A stretch of DNA of 64,000 nt from Streptomyces capitiformicae (GCF_002214185.1 NZ_CP022161.1:6951486-7015485), one strand, 5' to 3'; positions 53,054-61,749 are shown, counted from the stretch's first letter. Made by a program: numbers and translations. The notes: a model not told the origin generated them from the letters alone.

Positions 53054-53326
53054 GGTCCTGTCGTCAAACTCCCGTCGTCGTCCGGAGGGCGGCCTCGCGC
53101 CCGCCGCGGCAGCGGCTGATGTCCGCGTAGGTGCGTGCTCTCAGCGTGCCGGGCGGAAGGCCCCGTAGATGCACTGGATGTACTTGGGCTTTCGCCCGGT
53201 GCGGCGGTGGGGGCCCTCCCGCTCATGGGGCCCCTCCCGCTCGAGCGAAGCCGAGAGTGGGGGAGAAGTCGAGAGGGGGGAGCGTGCATGGCGTCGCGCG
53301 GCAGACGGGAGTTCGACGACAGGGCC
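53054..53326. mobile_element. MITE-like element with 23-bp inverted ends
   Basis: GGTCCTGTCGTCAAACTCCC followed by GTC at 53054-53076 is matched by its near-complement at 53304-53326 (21 of 23 positions). The 273-bp interior holds no gene, but includes an inverted copy of the C-rich repeat with TCTCGGCTTCGCTCGAGCGG. It looks like a non-autonomous transposable element or the two ends of a collapsed IS. It abuts the histidine kinase stop codon and the gtrA stop codon. Confidence 0.6.
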
Positions 53327-53341
53327 TGAGGCCGCGAACCC

Positions 53342-54610
53342 TCAGCGAACCGGCCGTTCCTCCACGCCCGACGGCATCTTCGGCGTGCGCGACAGGAACA
53401 ACGCGAACACCGGCGGCTTCGCCTGGAGCATCTCCAGGCGGCCCCCGTCGGCCTCCGCGAGGTCGCGGGCGACGGCGAGACCGATCCCCGTGGAGTTGCG
53501 CCCGCTGATCGCCCGCTCGAAGATCCGCGCCCCGAGGTCGGCGGGAACGCCGGGCCCCTCGTCGGTGACCTCGATCACCGCCTGGTTCCCGGTCACGCGC
53601 GTACGCAACGCCACCGTGCCGCCACCGTGCATGAGCGAGTTCTCGATCAACGCGGCCAGCACCTGCGCCACCGCGCCCGGCGTGCCCACGGCCTGAAGGT
53701 GCCGCTTGCCGGAGCTGACGACGGCCCGGCCGGCGCTGCGGTAGGCCGGGCGCCACTCCTCCAGTTGCTGCTTGATGACCTCGTCGAGCTCGAAGGAGAC
53801 GGCCGAACCGTTGCGCGGATCACGGGAGTTGGTGAGGAGCCGCTCCACGACGTCCGTCAGCCGTTCCACCTGGGTCAGCGCGATGTGCGCCTCCTCCTTC
53901 ACCGTGGCCGGATCGTCGGTGAGGGTGATCTCCTCCAGCCGCATGGACAGCGCGGTCAACGGCGTACGCAGCTGATGGGAGGCGTCCGCCGCGAGGCGCC
54001 GCTCGGCGGTCAGCATGCGGCCGATGCGCTCGGCGGAGGAGTCCAGCACATCCGCGACCCGGTCCAGCTCCGGGACGCCGTACCGCTTGTGGCGGGGGCG
54101 CGGGTCGCCGGAGCCGAGGCGTTCGGCGGTCTCGGCGAGGTCGGTGAGGGGGGAGGCGAGGCGGTTGGCCTGGCGTACGGCGAGGAGGACGGCGGCGACG
54201 ACGGCGAGCAGGGCGACCGCCGCGATGATCAGCAGCGTACGGCCGACTTCGCGGCTCACCGCCGAGCGGGACTCCTCGACCGTGACGATCTCGTTCTTCT
54301 CGCCCTTGGCTCGGTGGCGGATGACGTCGCCGGTGGGCTTCTCGCCGATCTCGATCGGGGGCTGGCCGGGGATCTCGATCCGGGCGTAGCGCTCGTCGCC
54401 GACCTGGTCGCGGAGGACCTTGGCCGTGATGCGCTCGTCGCCGATGATGCGGCTGTCCACGATGCTCGCCAGCTGCACCGCTTCGGATTCGACCTGTTTC
54501 TGGGCGCTGTTGCTGATCGTGCGGGTCTCGACGATGACGAGGGAGACGCCGAAGACCGCGATGACGACGAGGACCACGGCGAGGGTGGACTGGATGAGGC
54601 GGCGACGCAC
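53342..54610 (-). CDS. Sensor histidine kinase
   Basis: From GTG 54608-54610, with GGAGG six nt upstream, 422 residues. A first TM near residues 6-28 (QSTLAVVLVVIAVFGVSLVI) precedes an extracytoplasmic sensor of about 100 residues. A second TM (LLIIAAVALLAVVAAVLLAV) leads into HAMP, then the phospho-acceptor box RRLAADASHQLRTPLTALSM. The ATPase follows with N-box ALIENSLMHGG, VTDEGPGVP and GIGLAVARDLAEADGG. The partner regulator lies just upstream on the same strand (54930-55607), with 320 bp of repeats between. Signal unknown. Confidence 0.92.
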   Translation of the reverse strand: MRRRLIQSTLAVVLVVIAVFGVSLVIVETRTISNSAQKQVESEAVQLASIVDSRIIGDERITAKVLRDQVGDERYARIEIPGQPPIEIGEKPTGDVIRHRAKGEKNEIVTVEESRSAVSREVGRTLLIIAAVALLAVVAAVLLAVRQANRLASPLTDLAETAERLGSGDPRPRHKRYGVPELDRVADVLDSSAERIGRMLTAERRLAADASHQLRTPLTALSMRLEEITLTDDPATVKEEAHIALTQVERLTDVVERLLTNSRDPRNGSAVSFELDEVIKQQLEEWRPAYRSAGRAVVSSGKRHLQAVGTPGAVAQVLAALIENSLMHGGGTVALRTRVTGNQAVIEVTDEGPGVPADLGARIFERAISGRNSTGIGLAVARDLAEADGGRLEMLQAKPPVFALFLSRTPKMPSGVEERPVR

Positions 54611-54929
54611 GGTTGCCCTCCGGGCGGGCGGGGTGTTCCTGGACCTTCGATTGTGCGGCACCCGGCGGTCGGGGTCGGGCGGGGGTGGGTACCGCTTACC
54701 GGCGCGTGCAGGGTGCCGCTGCGCCCACCCTCCCCCACTCTCGGCTTCTCCCCCACTCTCGGCTTCGCTCGAGCGGGAGGTGCCCCATGAGCGGGAGGTG
54801 CCCCATGAGCGGGAGGTGCCCCTATCGCCCCAGCGGCACGATTGCCCGTAGCCATGACGACAGGGTGGGCAGCCGCCTCAGCGGCGCGACTGCCCGCAGC
54901 CAAGACCGTTCGCCGCCCCCGGCCGCGCC
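54611..54929. repeat. 319-bp gap between regulator and kinase genes, repeat-rich
   Basis: No gene is supported. At 54731-54770 the C-rich repeat TCTCGGCTTCGCTCGAGCGG is partly duplicated. At 54771-54823 the 18-bp unit GAGCGGGAGGTGCCCCAT occurs three times in tandem. The same unit occurs on the other strand at 53211-53250, so the kinase gene is bracketed by inverted copies. Confidence 0.75.
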
Positions 54930-55607
54930 TCAGTTCTTCTCGAAGCGGAAGCCCACTCCTCGTACCGTCGCGATGTAGCGGGGGTTCGCCGCGTCGTCGC
55001 CCAGTTTCTTGCGGAGCCAGGAGATGTGCATGTCCAAGGTCTTCGTCGACGACCACCACGTCGTGTCCCAGACCTCGCGCATCAGCTGGTCGCGGGTGAC
55101 GACCCGGCCCGCGTCGCGCACCAGCACCCGCAGGAGGTCGAACTCCTTGGCCGTGAGCTGGAGTTCCTCCTCGCCCATCCAGGCGCGGTGGGACTCGACG
55201 TCGATGCGGACGCCGTGCGTGGCGGGCGGCTGCTGGGGCTCGGCGGCGCCGCGCCGGAGCAGGGCCCGGACGCGGGCCAGCAGCTCGGCCAGCCGGAAGG
55301 GCTTGGTGACGTAGTCGTCGGCGCCCGCGTCGAGGCCGACGACGGTGTCCACCTCGTCGGCGCGCGCGGTCAGGATGAGGATCGGGATGGTGTGGCCCTC
55401 GGCACGCAGTCGGCGGGCCACCTCCAGGCCGTCCATACCGGGCAGCCCCAGGTCCAGGACGACCAGGTCGACACCACCCTGCATTCCGGCGTCCAGCGCG
55501 GTGGGGCCGTCCTCGCGGACCTCCACCTCGTACCCCTCCCGGCGCAGTGCGCGAGCCAGCGGCTCCGAGATGGACGCGTCGTCCTCGGCGAGCAGTACAC
55601 GGGTCAT
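54930..55607 (-). CDS. OmpR-family response regulator
   Basis: 225 residues from ATG 55605-55607. The receiver has the acidic pair in RVLLAEDDASISEPLARAL, phospho-acceptor D in LVVLDLGLPGMDGLEV, LILTARADEVD and DDYVTKPFRLAELLAR. The C-terminal winged helix has LTAKEFDLLRVLVRDAGRVV, MREVWDTTWWSSTKTLDMHI and RYIATVRGVGFRFEKN. It probably receives phosphate from the kinase at 53342-54610. It is divergent from the POT transporter. Confidence 0.94.
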   Translation of the reverse strand: MTRVLLAEDDASISEPLARALRREGYEVEVREDGPTALDAGMQGGVDLVVLDLGLPGMDGLEVARRLRAEGHTIPILILTARADEVDTVVGLDAGADDYVTKPFRLAELLARVRALLRRGAAEPQQPPATHGVRIDVESHRAWMGEEELQLTAKEFDLLRVLVRDAGRVVTRDQLMREVWDTTWWSSTKTLDMHISWLRKKLGDDAANPRYIATVRGVGFRFEKN

Positions 55608-56011
55608 GCAGTGATGGTAGTCCGCCGAGAACCGCAGGTGGAGGGTGATCGGCAAGCACGCTTCACACCGTTCTCCGGCGCTTTTCTTACCTCCACCGGG
55701 CATGATCGAATTCGGCGGCGCTCCGGAGCGGGACTGGTGAAGATCCAGAGGAATTCCTGCACAGCCAGGCAATGCGATCCCACGAATGGCCTTCGAATGT
55801 GCGATCGCAGTCCCCTTCTTACCTGTGATTCACACCTCAATCCTCTCCATCCGCTTAAGCGTTCTGGCGTATGGTGTATCACCGGCCGGGCCCCGAGTCC
55901 GCGAGACGCACTGCCGCGTCAACGCGCGTAGACAGCCCGGTGCCGACTGCCCCGCCCCCACCACCGGGCGCGCACCCCCACGTGCAGCGTCCCGACCTGC
56001 AAGGAACGACC
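55608..56011. promoter_or_regulatory. 404-bp divergent intergenic region
   Basis: No gene is supported. The segment 55790-55880 is AT-richer and contains the palindromes GCGATCGC (55801-55808) and CGCTTAAGCG (55852-55861), followed by TATGGTGTATCACC (55870-55883). This is the probable promoter zone of the POT transporter and a candidate place for operator sites of the adjacent response regulator. Confidence 0.35.
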
Positions 56012-57556
56012 ATGGCGTCCAGCCTGACGAAGGACTCGGCCGGCGGGGGAACCCCCGGCGCCGAGCCCACCTTCTTCGGCCACCCCCGCGGACTGGCCAC
56101 TCTCTTCATGACCGAGATGTGGGAGAGGTTCTCCTATTACGGCATGAAGGCCCTGCTCACCGTCTACCTGCTCGCCGGCGGCCCCGACGCCGGCAAGGGG
56201 AGCATGGGCGGCGGCCTGGCCATGGACCTGGCCACCACCACCACGATCGTCGCCGTCTACTCGGCGATGGTGTACCTGCTGGCGATGCCCGGCGGCTGGC
56301 TCGGCGACCGCGTCTGGGGCCCCCGCAAGACGGTGACGATCGCCGCGGTCACGATCATGTGCGGGCATCTGGTGCTGGCGCTGCCCGGCGGTCAGGCCCC
56401 GTTCTTCGCGGGACTCGCGCTGGTCGCGGCCGGTTCCGGTCTGCTGAAGGCCAACATCTCCACCATGGTGGGCCACCTGTACGACGGCCCGGAGGACCCG
56501 CGGCGCGACGGCGGCTTCACGATCTTCTACATGGGCATCAACGCGGGTGCCTTCTTCGCCCCGCTGGCCATCGGCACCGTCGGCCAGGAGGTCAACTGGC
56601 ACCTCGGCTTCGGTCTGGCCGCCGTCGGCATGGCCATCGGTCTCGCGGCCTTCCTCGCCGGCACCCGGACCCTGAGCCCGAAGAGCGACCTCGTCCCCAA
56701 GCCGCTCGCCGCCGAGGAGCGCGCCTCGTGGCTGCGCAAGGGCCTGCTCTGGCTGTCGGTCGCCGTCGTCTTCTACGGCGCCGTGGGCCTGACCGGCCAC
56801 TTCACCCTGAACTGGGCGATGATCCCGCTCACGGTCATCGGTCTGATCGTCCCGGCCGGTGTGCTGCTGCGCATCAAGCGGGACAAGGAGCTGACGACCG
56901 CCGAGCAGTCGAAGATGACGGGCTACATCTGGTTCTTCGTCGCCGCCGCCGTGTTCTGGATGATCTACGACCAGGGCGCGTCCACCGTCCAGGCGTTCGG
57001 CTCGAACAAGGAGAAGGTGGCGGGCTCGCTGCTCGGCTTCGAGTTCCCGACCTCCTGGTACCAGTCGCTGAACCCGCTGTTCATCATGGCGCTGGCCCCG
57101 GTCTTCGCCTGGCTCTGGCTGTGGCTGAACCGCAAGGGCAAGGAGCCAAGCACCGCCGTGAAGTTCGCGATGGCGCTGGTGCTCATCGGCGTCTCGTTCT
57201 TCTTCTTCCTGATCCCGTTGCAGATGGCGGCGGACGGCACCCTGGCCGGCCCCATGTGGCTGGTGGGCATCTACTTCATCCAGACCGTGGGTGAGCTGTG
57301 CCTGTCGCCGGTCGGTCTGTCGGTGACGACGAAGATGGCTCCCGCCAAGTACGCCAGCCAGATGATGGGCGTGTGGTTCCTCGCGGTCACAGCGGGCGAC
57401 TCGGTCACGGGGCTGCTCTCCAACTCCGCCGTCGGTGGTTTCGACCTCAGCGGCACCGGCATGGTCGCCGTCGAGGCCACCCTCGCCGTCCTCGCGGGTT
57501 TCGCGGTCCACATGTACCGCAGGAAAGTCAGGGCCCTCACGGGCGACGTCCACTGA
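56012..57556 (+). CDS. POT family proton-coupled oligopeptide transporter
   Basis: From ATG 56012 with AAGGA seven nt upstream, 514 residues and about 14 TM helices. The proton-coupling motif is LFMTEMWERFSYYGMKALLT, and the PTR2 signatures are GSGLLKANISTMVGHLYDGP and GFTIFYMGINAGAFFAPLAI. LYFIQTVGELCLSPVGLS-type wording near the end is also typical. It imports di- and tripeptides using the proton gradient. Control by the divergent two-component regulator is possible. Confidence 0.93.
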   Translation: MASSLTKDSAGGGTPGAEPTFFGHPRGLATLFMTEMWERFSYYGMKALLTVYLLAGGPDAGKGSMGGGLAMDLATTTTIVAVYSAMVYLLAMPGGWLGDRVWGPRKTVTIAAVTIMCGHLVLALPGGQAPFFAGLALVAAGSGLLKANISTMVGHLYDGPEDPRRDGGFTIFYMGINAGAFFAPLAIGTVGQEVNWHLGFGLAAVGMAIGLAAFLAGTRTLSPKSDLVPKPLAAEERASWLRKGLLWLSVAVVFYGAVGLTGHFTLNWAMIPLTVIGLIVPAGVLLRIKRDKELTTAEQSKMTGYIWFFVAAAVFWMIYDQGASTVQAFGSNKEKVAGSLLGFEFPTSWYQSLNPLFIMALAPVFAWLWLWLNRKGKEPSTAVKFAMALVLIGVSFFFFLIPLQMAADGTLAGPMWLVGIYFIQTVGELCLSPVGLSVTTKMAPAKYASQMMGVWFLAVTAGDSVTGLLSNSAVGGFDLSGTGMVAVEATLAVLAGFAVHMYRRKVRALTGDVH

Positions 57557-57581
57557 GACTGCCCGGCGACTGAGCAGTGGC

Positions 57582-58739
57582 TCAGGAGTGCCGGTGGTAG
57601 GCCTTGTTGGCGATGCGCCAGCTGTCGTCGGCGCGGACCAACAGGAAGATGTCGGTGAACGTGTCCGCGCCGTGCGAGAGCGTCATGGTCGCGGTCGCGA
57701 CGTTGCCGTGGACGTCGATCGCGTCGATACGGCGCGAACGGATCGGTTCGTCCGGTGCCGGCCGGCCCTGGAAGAGAGCGCAGTACTCGTCCAGGCGCCA
57801 GGAGACGAATGCGCCGTCCCGGATCCCTTCGATGTGGGCGGTGGCAAGGAACGCGTCGCGGAAGTGGGTGGGATCGCCGGTGGCGTGTCCGCGGATGTAG
57901 GCGCGGAGCGGTTCGAGCACGGTGTCCTCCACGGCGGAGACCGTGGCGGCGATGGCGATATCGGCCTCGGGAGCGGCAGGAGTGTCGGCCACGCCGGCCG
58001 CGCTGCGCAAGGGGGTGTCCGACACGGCGGCCAGCAAAGCCATGTCCTTGGTCAGCGCATCGATCGTGAATTCGGCCGTGGCAGCGGGCGACTCGCCGAG
58101 GAGGAAGGGTCGCTTGCGGGCCACCAACCCGCCGAGCTGGCCGAGTTCGAGGACGTCCAGTACCTGGGCACGGGGCAGGCCGAGCGCGTCGCCTTGCCGC
58201 AGTGAGTCACGCAGCGCGAGGACGGCTCCGGCGAGGCTGTTGTTGGCGATCAGCTTGAGTGCGGCGGCGGTGGAGGCGTCGTCCACGGGCCGGACGGTGC
58301 CCAGCGTTTCCAGAACCGGTCGGACTCGGTCGAGTGCGTTCTGGTCGGCGGCGGCGAGGATCTGCAGGGCTCCGGCGGCAACGGACGGCACCGAGCCGAG
58401 CAGCGGCGCGTGGACGTAGGACTGGCCGAGTTGCCGGGCCAGCCTCGATGCTTCGGCGGGGGCGATGGTGCTGGTGTTGAGCACGATCGTGTCCGTTCGC
58501 AGCGCGTCACGGACGTCGTCGAGGACCTGCTGGCAGGCCGGGCCGTCGAACAGTGCCAGGAGTACGAGGTCGGCCTGGGCCACGGCCTCGTTCGGGTCGT
58601 CGGTCAGCTTGACGGTGCCTGATGTACGCCCTGAGCGGGTCCAGCCGACGACGTCCCAGTCCTGGGCAGCCAGTCGTGTCGCCATCGCGCTGCCCATGCG
58701 TCCCAGGCCGAGGACGGCGATCGTGTGGGGTGTGGTCAT
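57582..58739 (-). CDS. NAD(P)-binding oxidoreductase fused to an NTF2-like domain
   Basis: 385 residues from ATG 58737-58739. Residues 1-160 form an HIBADH/6PGDH-type Rossmann domain (TIAVLGLGRMGSAMATRLAA, DLVLLALFDGPACQQVLDDV). A helical domain follows with ALKLIANNSLAGAVLALRD, keeping the lysine-containing segment. Residues about 270-385 are a SnoaL/NTF2-like domain (SWRLDEYCALFQGRP, ATMTLSHGADTFTDIFLLVR, ADDSWRIANKAYHRHS). The fusion is in one frame without a break. Substrate unknown. It is divergent from a LysR gene that likely controls it. Confidence 0.8.
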   Translation of the reverse strand: MTTPHTIAVLGLGRMGSAMATRLAAQDWDVVGWTRSGRTSGTVKLTDDPNEAVAQADLVLLALFDGPACQQVLDDVRDALRTDTIVLNTSTIAPAEASRLARQLGQSYVHAPLLGSVPSVAAGALQILAAADQNALDRVRPVLETLGTVRPVDDASTAAALKLIANNSLAGAVLALRDSLRQGDALGLPRAQVLDVLELGQLGGLVARKRPFLLGESPAATAEFTIDALTKDMALLAAVSDTPLRSAAGVADTPAAPEADIAIAATVSAVEDTVLEPLRAYIRGHATGDPTHFRDAFLATAHIEGIRDGAFVSWRLDEYCALFQGRPAPDEPIRSRRIDAIDVHGNVATATMTLSHGADTFTDIFLLVRADDSWRIANKAYHRHS

Positions 58740-58834
58740 GCGCGCCACAGTGGTGCACCGCGATGGATGCGACAAGCGCAGATTTCGCATGCCCGCCCTG
58801 CGCGACTCGCATACCGACTGGGCATACTGCCGCC
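58740..58834. promoter_or_regulatory. LysR/oxidoreductase divergent promoter with dyad
   Basis: ATGCG, 14 nt, then CGCAT (about 58766-58789) is a dyad of LysR-binding-site type, and GCATAC appears twice near 58809-58827. Placement between the divergent genes fits LysR auto- and target control. The assignment is by position only. Confidence 0.35.
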
Positions 58835-59785
58835 ATGGATCTGACTGTGTGGCGGGCCTTCGTGACCGTGTGCCGGGTCGGATCGCTGTCGGCGGCGGCA
58901 GCCGAGCTCAATCACACGCAGTCGGCGGTTTCCCGGCAGATCGCCGGGCTGGAGCGGCAGTTCGGCGTGCCTCTGGTGGAGCGCCATGCGCGGGGTGTGC
59001 GCCCGACACCGGCCGGTGAGGTGTTCCGGCGCCATGCCCTGGCCACGCTCAACGAGGCCGACCGCGCCGTTCGCGCTGTACGAGACGTGCGCGACGGAGT
59101 GTGTGATCGACCCCTGGCCATCGGAGCGACGCCGTCTCTCGCCGCGGGGATCGTCCCTGAGGCCGTCCGGGGCCTGCTGGAACAGGCCGGTTCCATCCGA
59201 TGGAGCCTGCTCCCGGCTCTGAGCGCACAGTTGCACGGCCGCGTGATCGCCGGCGATCTCGACATCGCCGTCGTCACCGACGCTCCGCCGGGGCTGACCG
59301 TCGCCCCGGGGGTCGACCGGAGGTTCCTCGGGCTGGACGAGATGGTCGTCGTACTGCCCTCCGGCCATCCGCAGGCCGGGCGCGGGCCGGTGCGCGTTGA
59401 GGCGCTGGCCGACCAGACCTGGGTCGAGGACAACGACGGCTCGGCGGCGCTCCTGCGCCAGCACGCCGCCCGCGCCGGAGTCAGCGCCCGCATCGACCTC
59501 ACCGCGGCCGATCTGCCCGGCAAGCTGGCCCTGGTCGCCACCGGTCACGCCATCGCGCTGATCCCCGGAGCGCTGACGCGCGCACTGCGGGCCGATGTCA
59601 CCACCGTCGGCCTGGTGAATCCCCCGGCCCGCGGCATCTACACGATCACACCGCGCCACGATGCCCACCCCTGCGCAGCGTCTCTCCACGACCAGCTCGC
59701 CACTGTGTTCGCCTCGGTCCGCCCAGCCCAAGCCGCCCACCAGCCGGCCGGGACGTGGCGTACACCACCCCCACGCGCCCACTGA
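58835..59785 (+). CDS. LysR family transcriptional regulator
   Basis: 316 residues from ATG 58835. The N-terminal winged HTH is LTVWRAFVTVCRVGSLSAAA followed by AELNHTQSAVSRQIAGLERQ, and the effector domain includes FLGLDEMVVVLPSGHPQAG and LVATGHAIALIPGAL. The C-terminus ends in a Pro-rich TWRTPPPRAH. It probably regulates the divergent oxidoreductase-NTF2 gene. Confidence 0.92.
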   Translation: MDLTVWRAFVTVCRVGSLSAAAAELNHTQSAVSRQIAGLERQFGVPLVERHARGVRPTPAGEVFRRHALATLNEADRAVRAVRDVRDGVCDRPLAIGATPSLAAGIVPEAVRGLLEQAGSIRWSLLPALSAQLHGRVIAGDLDIAVVTDAPPGLTVAPGVDRRFLGLDEMVVVLPSGHPQAGRGPVRVEALADQTWVEDNDGSAALLRQHAARAGVSARIDLTAADLPGKLALVATGHAIALIPGALTRALRADVTTVGLVNPPARGIYTITPRHDAHPCAASLHDQLATVFASVRPAQAAHQPAGTWRTPPPRAH

Positions 59786-59891
59786 CCAACCCTCCACGGA
59801 ACCATAAAACCCGCACCACTCCACCATCCGGACCAGGCATCCCACCCAGCCCGGAAGCGCAGGCCAACCAGCAGGAAGGTGCCCACCGGTC

Positions 59892-60425
59892 ATGGTTCTT
59901 CTCGCCGAGCACAACGTCACGGCCACTCCCGGCCGTCGCGTGCTGGAGGTGTACGACGCCGACGCCTACCTCGTCGACGATGCGGCTCTGGACGCCGCGC
60001 ATGCGCAGGTCGTGGCCGGCAACGGCTACCACCTGTATCTCCTCAGCCTGCAACCCGACATGGGCGTGCAGGTGACCATCCGCATCTGGGACACGGCCCC
60101 GCCCCCACCCGCCGACGCAGAAGGCCACGTTCCGGTCAGCATCGAGTCCGAGACCGGCACCCTCGTCATCGGCCAGCTCGATCGCGGCCCCGCCGACGAC
60201 GACGTCACTCTGCCCCGGCCGGGCGTGTACGAGGGCCACGCTTGGTGGATCAATCGGCAGGCAGCCTACGACTACTACTGGGCCACCCTCGACCAGCTCA
60301 CCGACGACTCTCCCGAGGACTACCTCACCGAGGCCTGGAACAACTGCCCCGTCACCGAACGCTACGTTCTCGACCTCGCCTACATCCGCGAACCCGAGCC
60401 CGTCGATGATGATGAGGACGACTGA
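59892..60425 (+). CDS. Hypothetical protein, 177 aa, acidic
   Basis: Unrecognised. The frame reads MVLLAEHNVTATPGRRVLEV, VVAGNGYHLYLLSLQPDMG, VPVSIESETGTLVIGQLD and WWINRQAAYDYYWATLDQL, ending EPEPVDDDEDD. Codon usage with strong third-position GC supports a real gene. There is no signal peptide or TM, and beta-rich content is likely. It follows the LysR gene by 106 bp on the same strand and is convergent with the DUF397 gene (10 bp apart). Confidence 0.65.
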   Translation: MVLLAEHNVTATPGRRVLEVYDADAYLVDDAALDAAHAQVVAGNGYHLYLLSLQPDMGVQVTIRIWDTAPPPPADAEGHVPVSIESETGTLVIGQLDRGPADDDVTLPRPGVYEGHAWWINRQAAYDYYWATLDQLTDDSPEDYLTEAWNNCPVTERYVLDLAYIREPEPVDDDEDD

Positions 60426-60435
60426 GCCGTAGGCG

Positions 60436-60729
60436 TCAGGCCGCGTGCAGTTCGTCGTGACGTACGGCTGTGACGAAGGCTCGCCAGGCCGCCGCCGGGA
60501 GTATGAGGGCGGGGCCGGTGGGGTTCTTGGAGTCGCGGACGGGGACGAGAGGGATGGGGAGGGGGGCGGCTACTTCGAGGCACTGGCCGCCGTCGGTGTT
60601 GCTGTAGCTGCTCTTGCGCCAGGGGGCGGTGGTGAGGAAGTCATCGGAGACCTCGATGCACTGGCCGCCGTCCTGGTTGCTGTAGCTGCTCTTACGCCAC
60701 GACGCACGGCTCAGGTCCACAGCTCTCAC
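60436..60729 (-). CDS. DUF397 protein with a duplicated motif
   Basis: 97 residues. DUF397 proteins are small partners of XRE/DUF5753 regulators in streptomycetes (WhiJ-type loci). Here the motif WRKSSYSN-x-DGGQC-x-EV appears twice (residues about 11-27 and 37-53) ahead of the usual C-terminal VRDSKNPTGPALILPAAAW. One motif is normal, so an internal duplication has occurred. The GTG start overlaps the regulator stop (GTGA), with AAGGAGG upstream inside that gene. Confidence 0.88.
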   Translation of the reverse strand: MRAVDLSRASWRKSSYSNQDGGQCIEVSDDFLTTAPWRKSSYSNTDGGQCLEVAAPLPIPLVPVRDSKNPTGPALILPAAAWRAFVTAVRHDELHAA

Positions 60730-61553
60730 GACGCCTCCTTCAGCATCCGCTCGATGAACTGCCGCGACTCATCCGGGGACAGTGCCGAGTCACGTACCAA
60801 ATCGTATCGGAGCTGCAGTTGTTCGACCGCTGTCGTTTCCTGGACAAGTTCGCCCGAGTACCCGGTCTCCACCCACGCCACGGTCCGGCCGTCGACACCC
60901 CGCAGGAACATCGTGTCGGTGTTCGACAGCCCGTGGAGCCCCGCTGATAGCGGCAGCACCTGGACGGTGACGTTCACGCGGTGCCCCATCATCAGCAGGT
61001 GCTCCAGTTGCCCCCGCCACTCCTCGGGGTCGCTCAGCGGGCTGTGCAGCACCACCTCGGACAGGACCGTGCGAAACCGACGTGTGGTGTCCGCCAACAG
61101 CAGCTCGCGGCGCCCCATCCGCGCCTCGACCTGTGCATCGAGTTCGCCCCCGTCCAGCCCACCCGCCCTGAGCAACTCACGTGCGTAGTACTCATGTTGG
61201 AGCACCCCAGGCAGGACGGCCACGGCATAGTGCCACAGGCTCACCGCCTCGGCCTCCAACAACATGTACTGCCGGTACTGCTCCTTGAACTGCGTCGGAT
61301 CCGCCACTGCCAGCTCCCACAACGTCAGCAACAGCCCTGGCGTCCCGTAGTGCTGATCCAACGCCTCGACGATCTCCGGACCGCCGAGCGTGAGCCCGTT
61401 CTCCAGCCTGCTGAACTGCGAAGCGTCCCAGCCCACTTGCTCCGCAAGCTCCCGCAGGCTCTGCCCGCTGCGCTCGCGCAACGCCCGTACCTCTTCCGCG
61501 AATCGCTTGCGCGGCTCCTGGCTGCGGCCCGTGACCGTCCTTCGCTGCGGCAC
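60726..61553 (-). CDS. XRE-family HTH regulator with DUF5753 (WhiJ-like)
   Basis: 275 residues from GTG 61551-61553, behind AAGGAGG eight nt upstream. The HTH is FAEEVRALRERSGQSLRELA followed by EQVGWDASQFSRLENGLTLG. From about residue 95 the DUF5753 effector domain reads QYMLLEAEAVSLWHYAVAVL and PGVLQHEYYARELLRAG, then VNVTVQVLPLSAGLHG. It is translationally coupled to the DUF397 gene. Such pairs act in developmental or antibiotic control, with DUF397 thought to antagonise DNA binding. Upstream are three direct repeats that could be its operator. Confidence 0.9.
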   Translation of the reverse strand: MPQRRTVTGRSQEPRKRFAEEVRALRERSGQSLRELAEQVGWDASQFSRLENGLTLGGPEIVEALDQHYGTPGLLLTLWELAVADPTQFKEQYRQYMLLEAEAVSLWHYAVAVLPGVLQHEYYARELLRAGGLDGGELDAQVEARMGRRELLLADTTRRFRTVLSEVVLHSPLSDPEEWRGQLEHLLMMGHRVNVTVQVLPLSAGLHGLSNTDTMFLRGVDGRTVAWVETGYSGELVQETTAVEQLQLRYDLVRDSALSPDESRQFIERMLKEAS

Positions 61554-61575
61554 CCCTGCGCCTCCTTCGGCGGCT

Positions 61576-61615
61576 GTTGCATTTGTTGCATTTGGCGGGC
61601 CGGGTGTTGCATTTG
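61576..61615. promoter_or_regulatory. Three direct repeats GTTGCATTTG, candidate operator
   Basis: GTTGCATTTG occurs at 61576-61585, 61585-61594 (sharing one base) and 61606-61615, 23-62 bp upstream of the XRE gene start and within the divergent gap to the small genes at 61750. Spacing of 9 and 21 bp resembles iteron-type regulator sites. Confidence 0.5.
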
Positions 61616-61749
61616 CGCTCCTCAGCGCTGTTTCCGCCGCGCGCACCCGGCATGCTCGTACCACTGAACACGCACCGTAGTTCAGTGACTTCGCTCTGCG
61701 CAGGCGTATGTCAAGGACCAGTGACCCAACAGACCCAGGAGTTGGCCTC

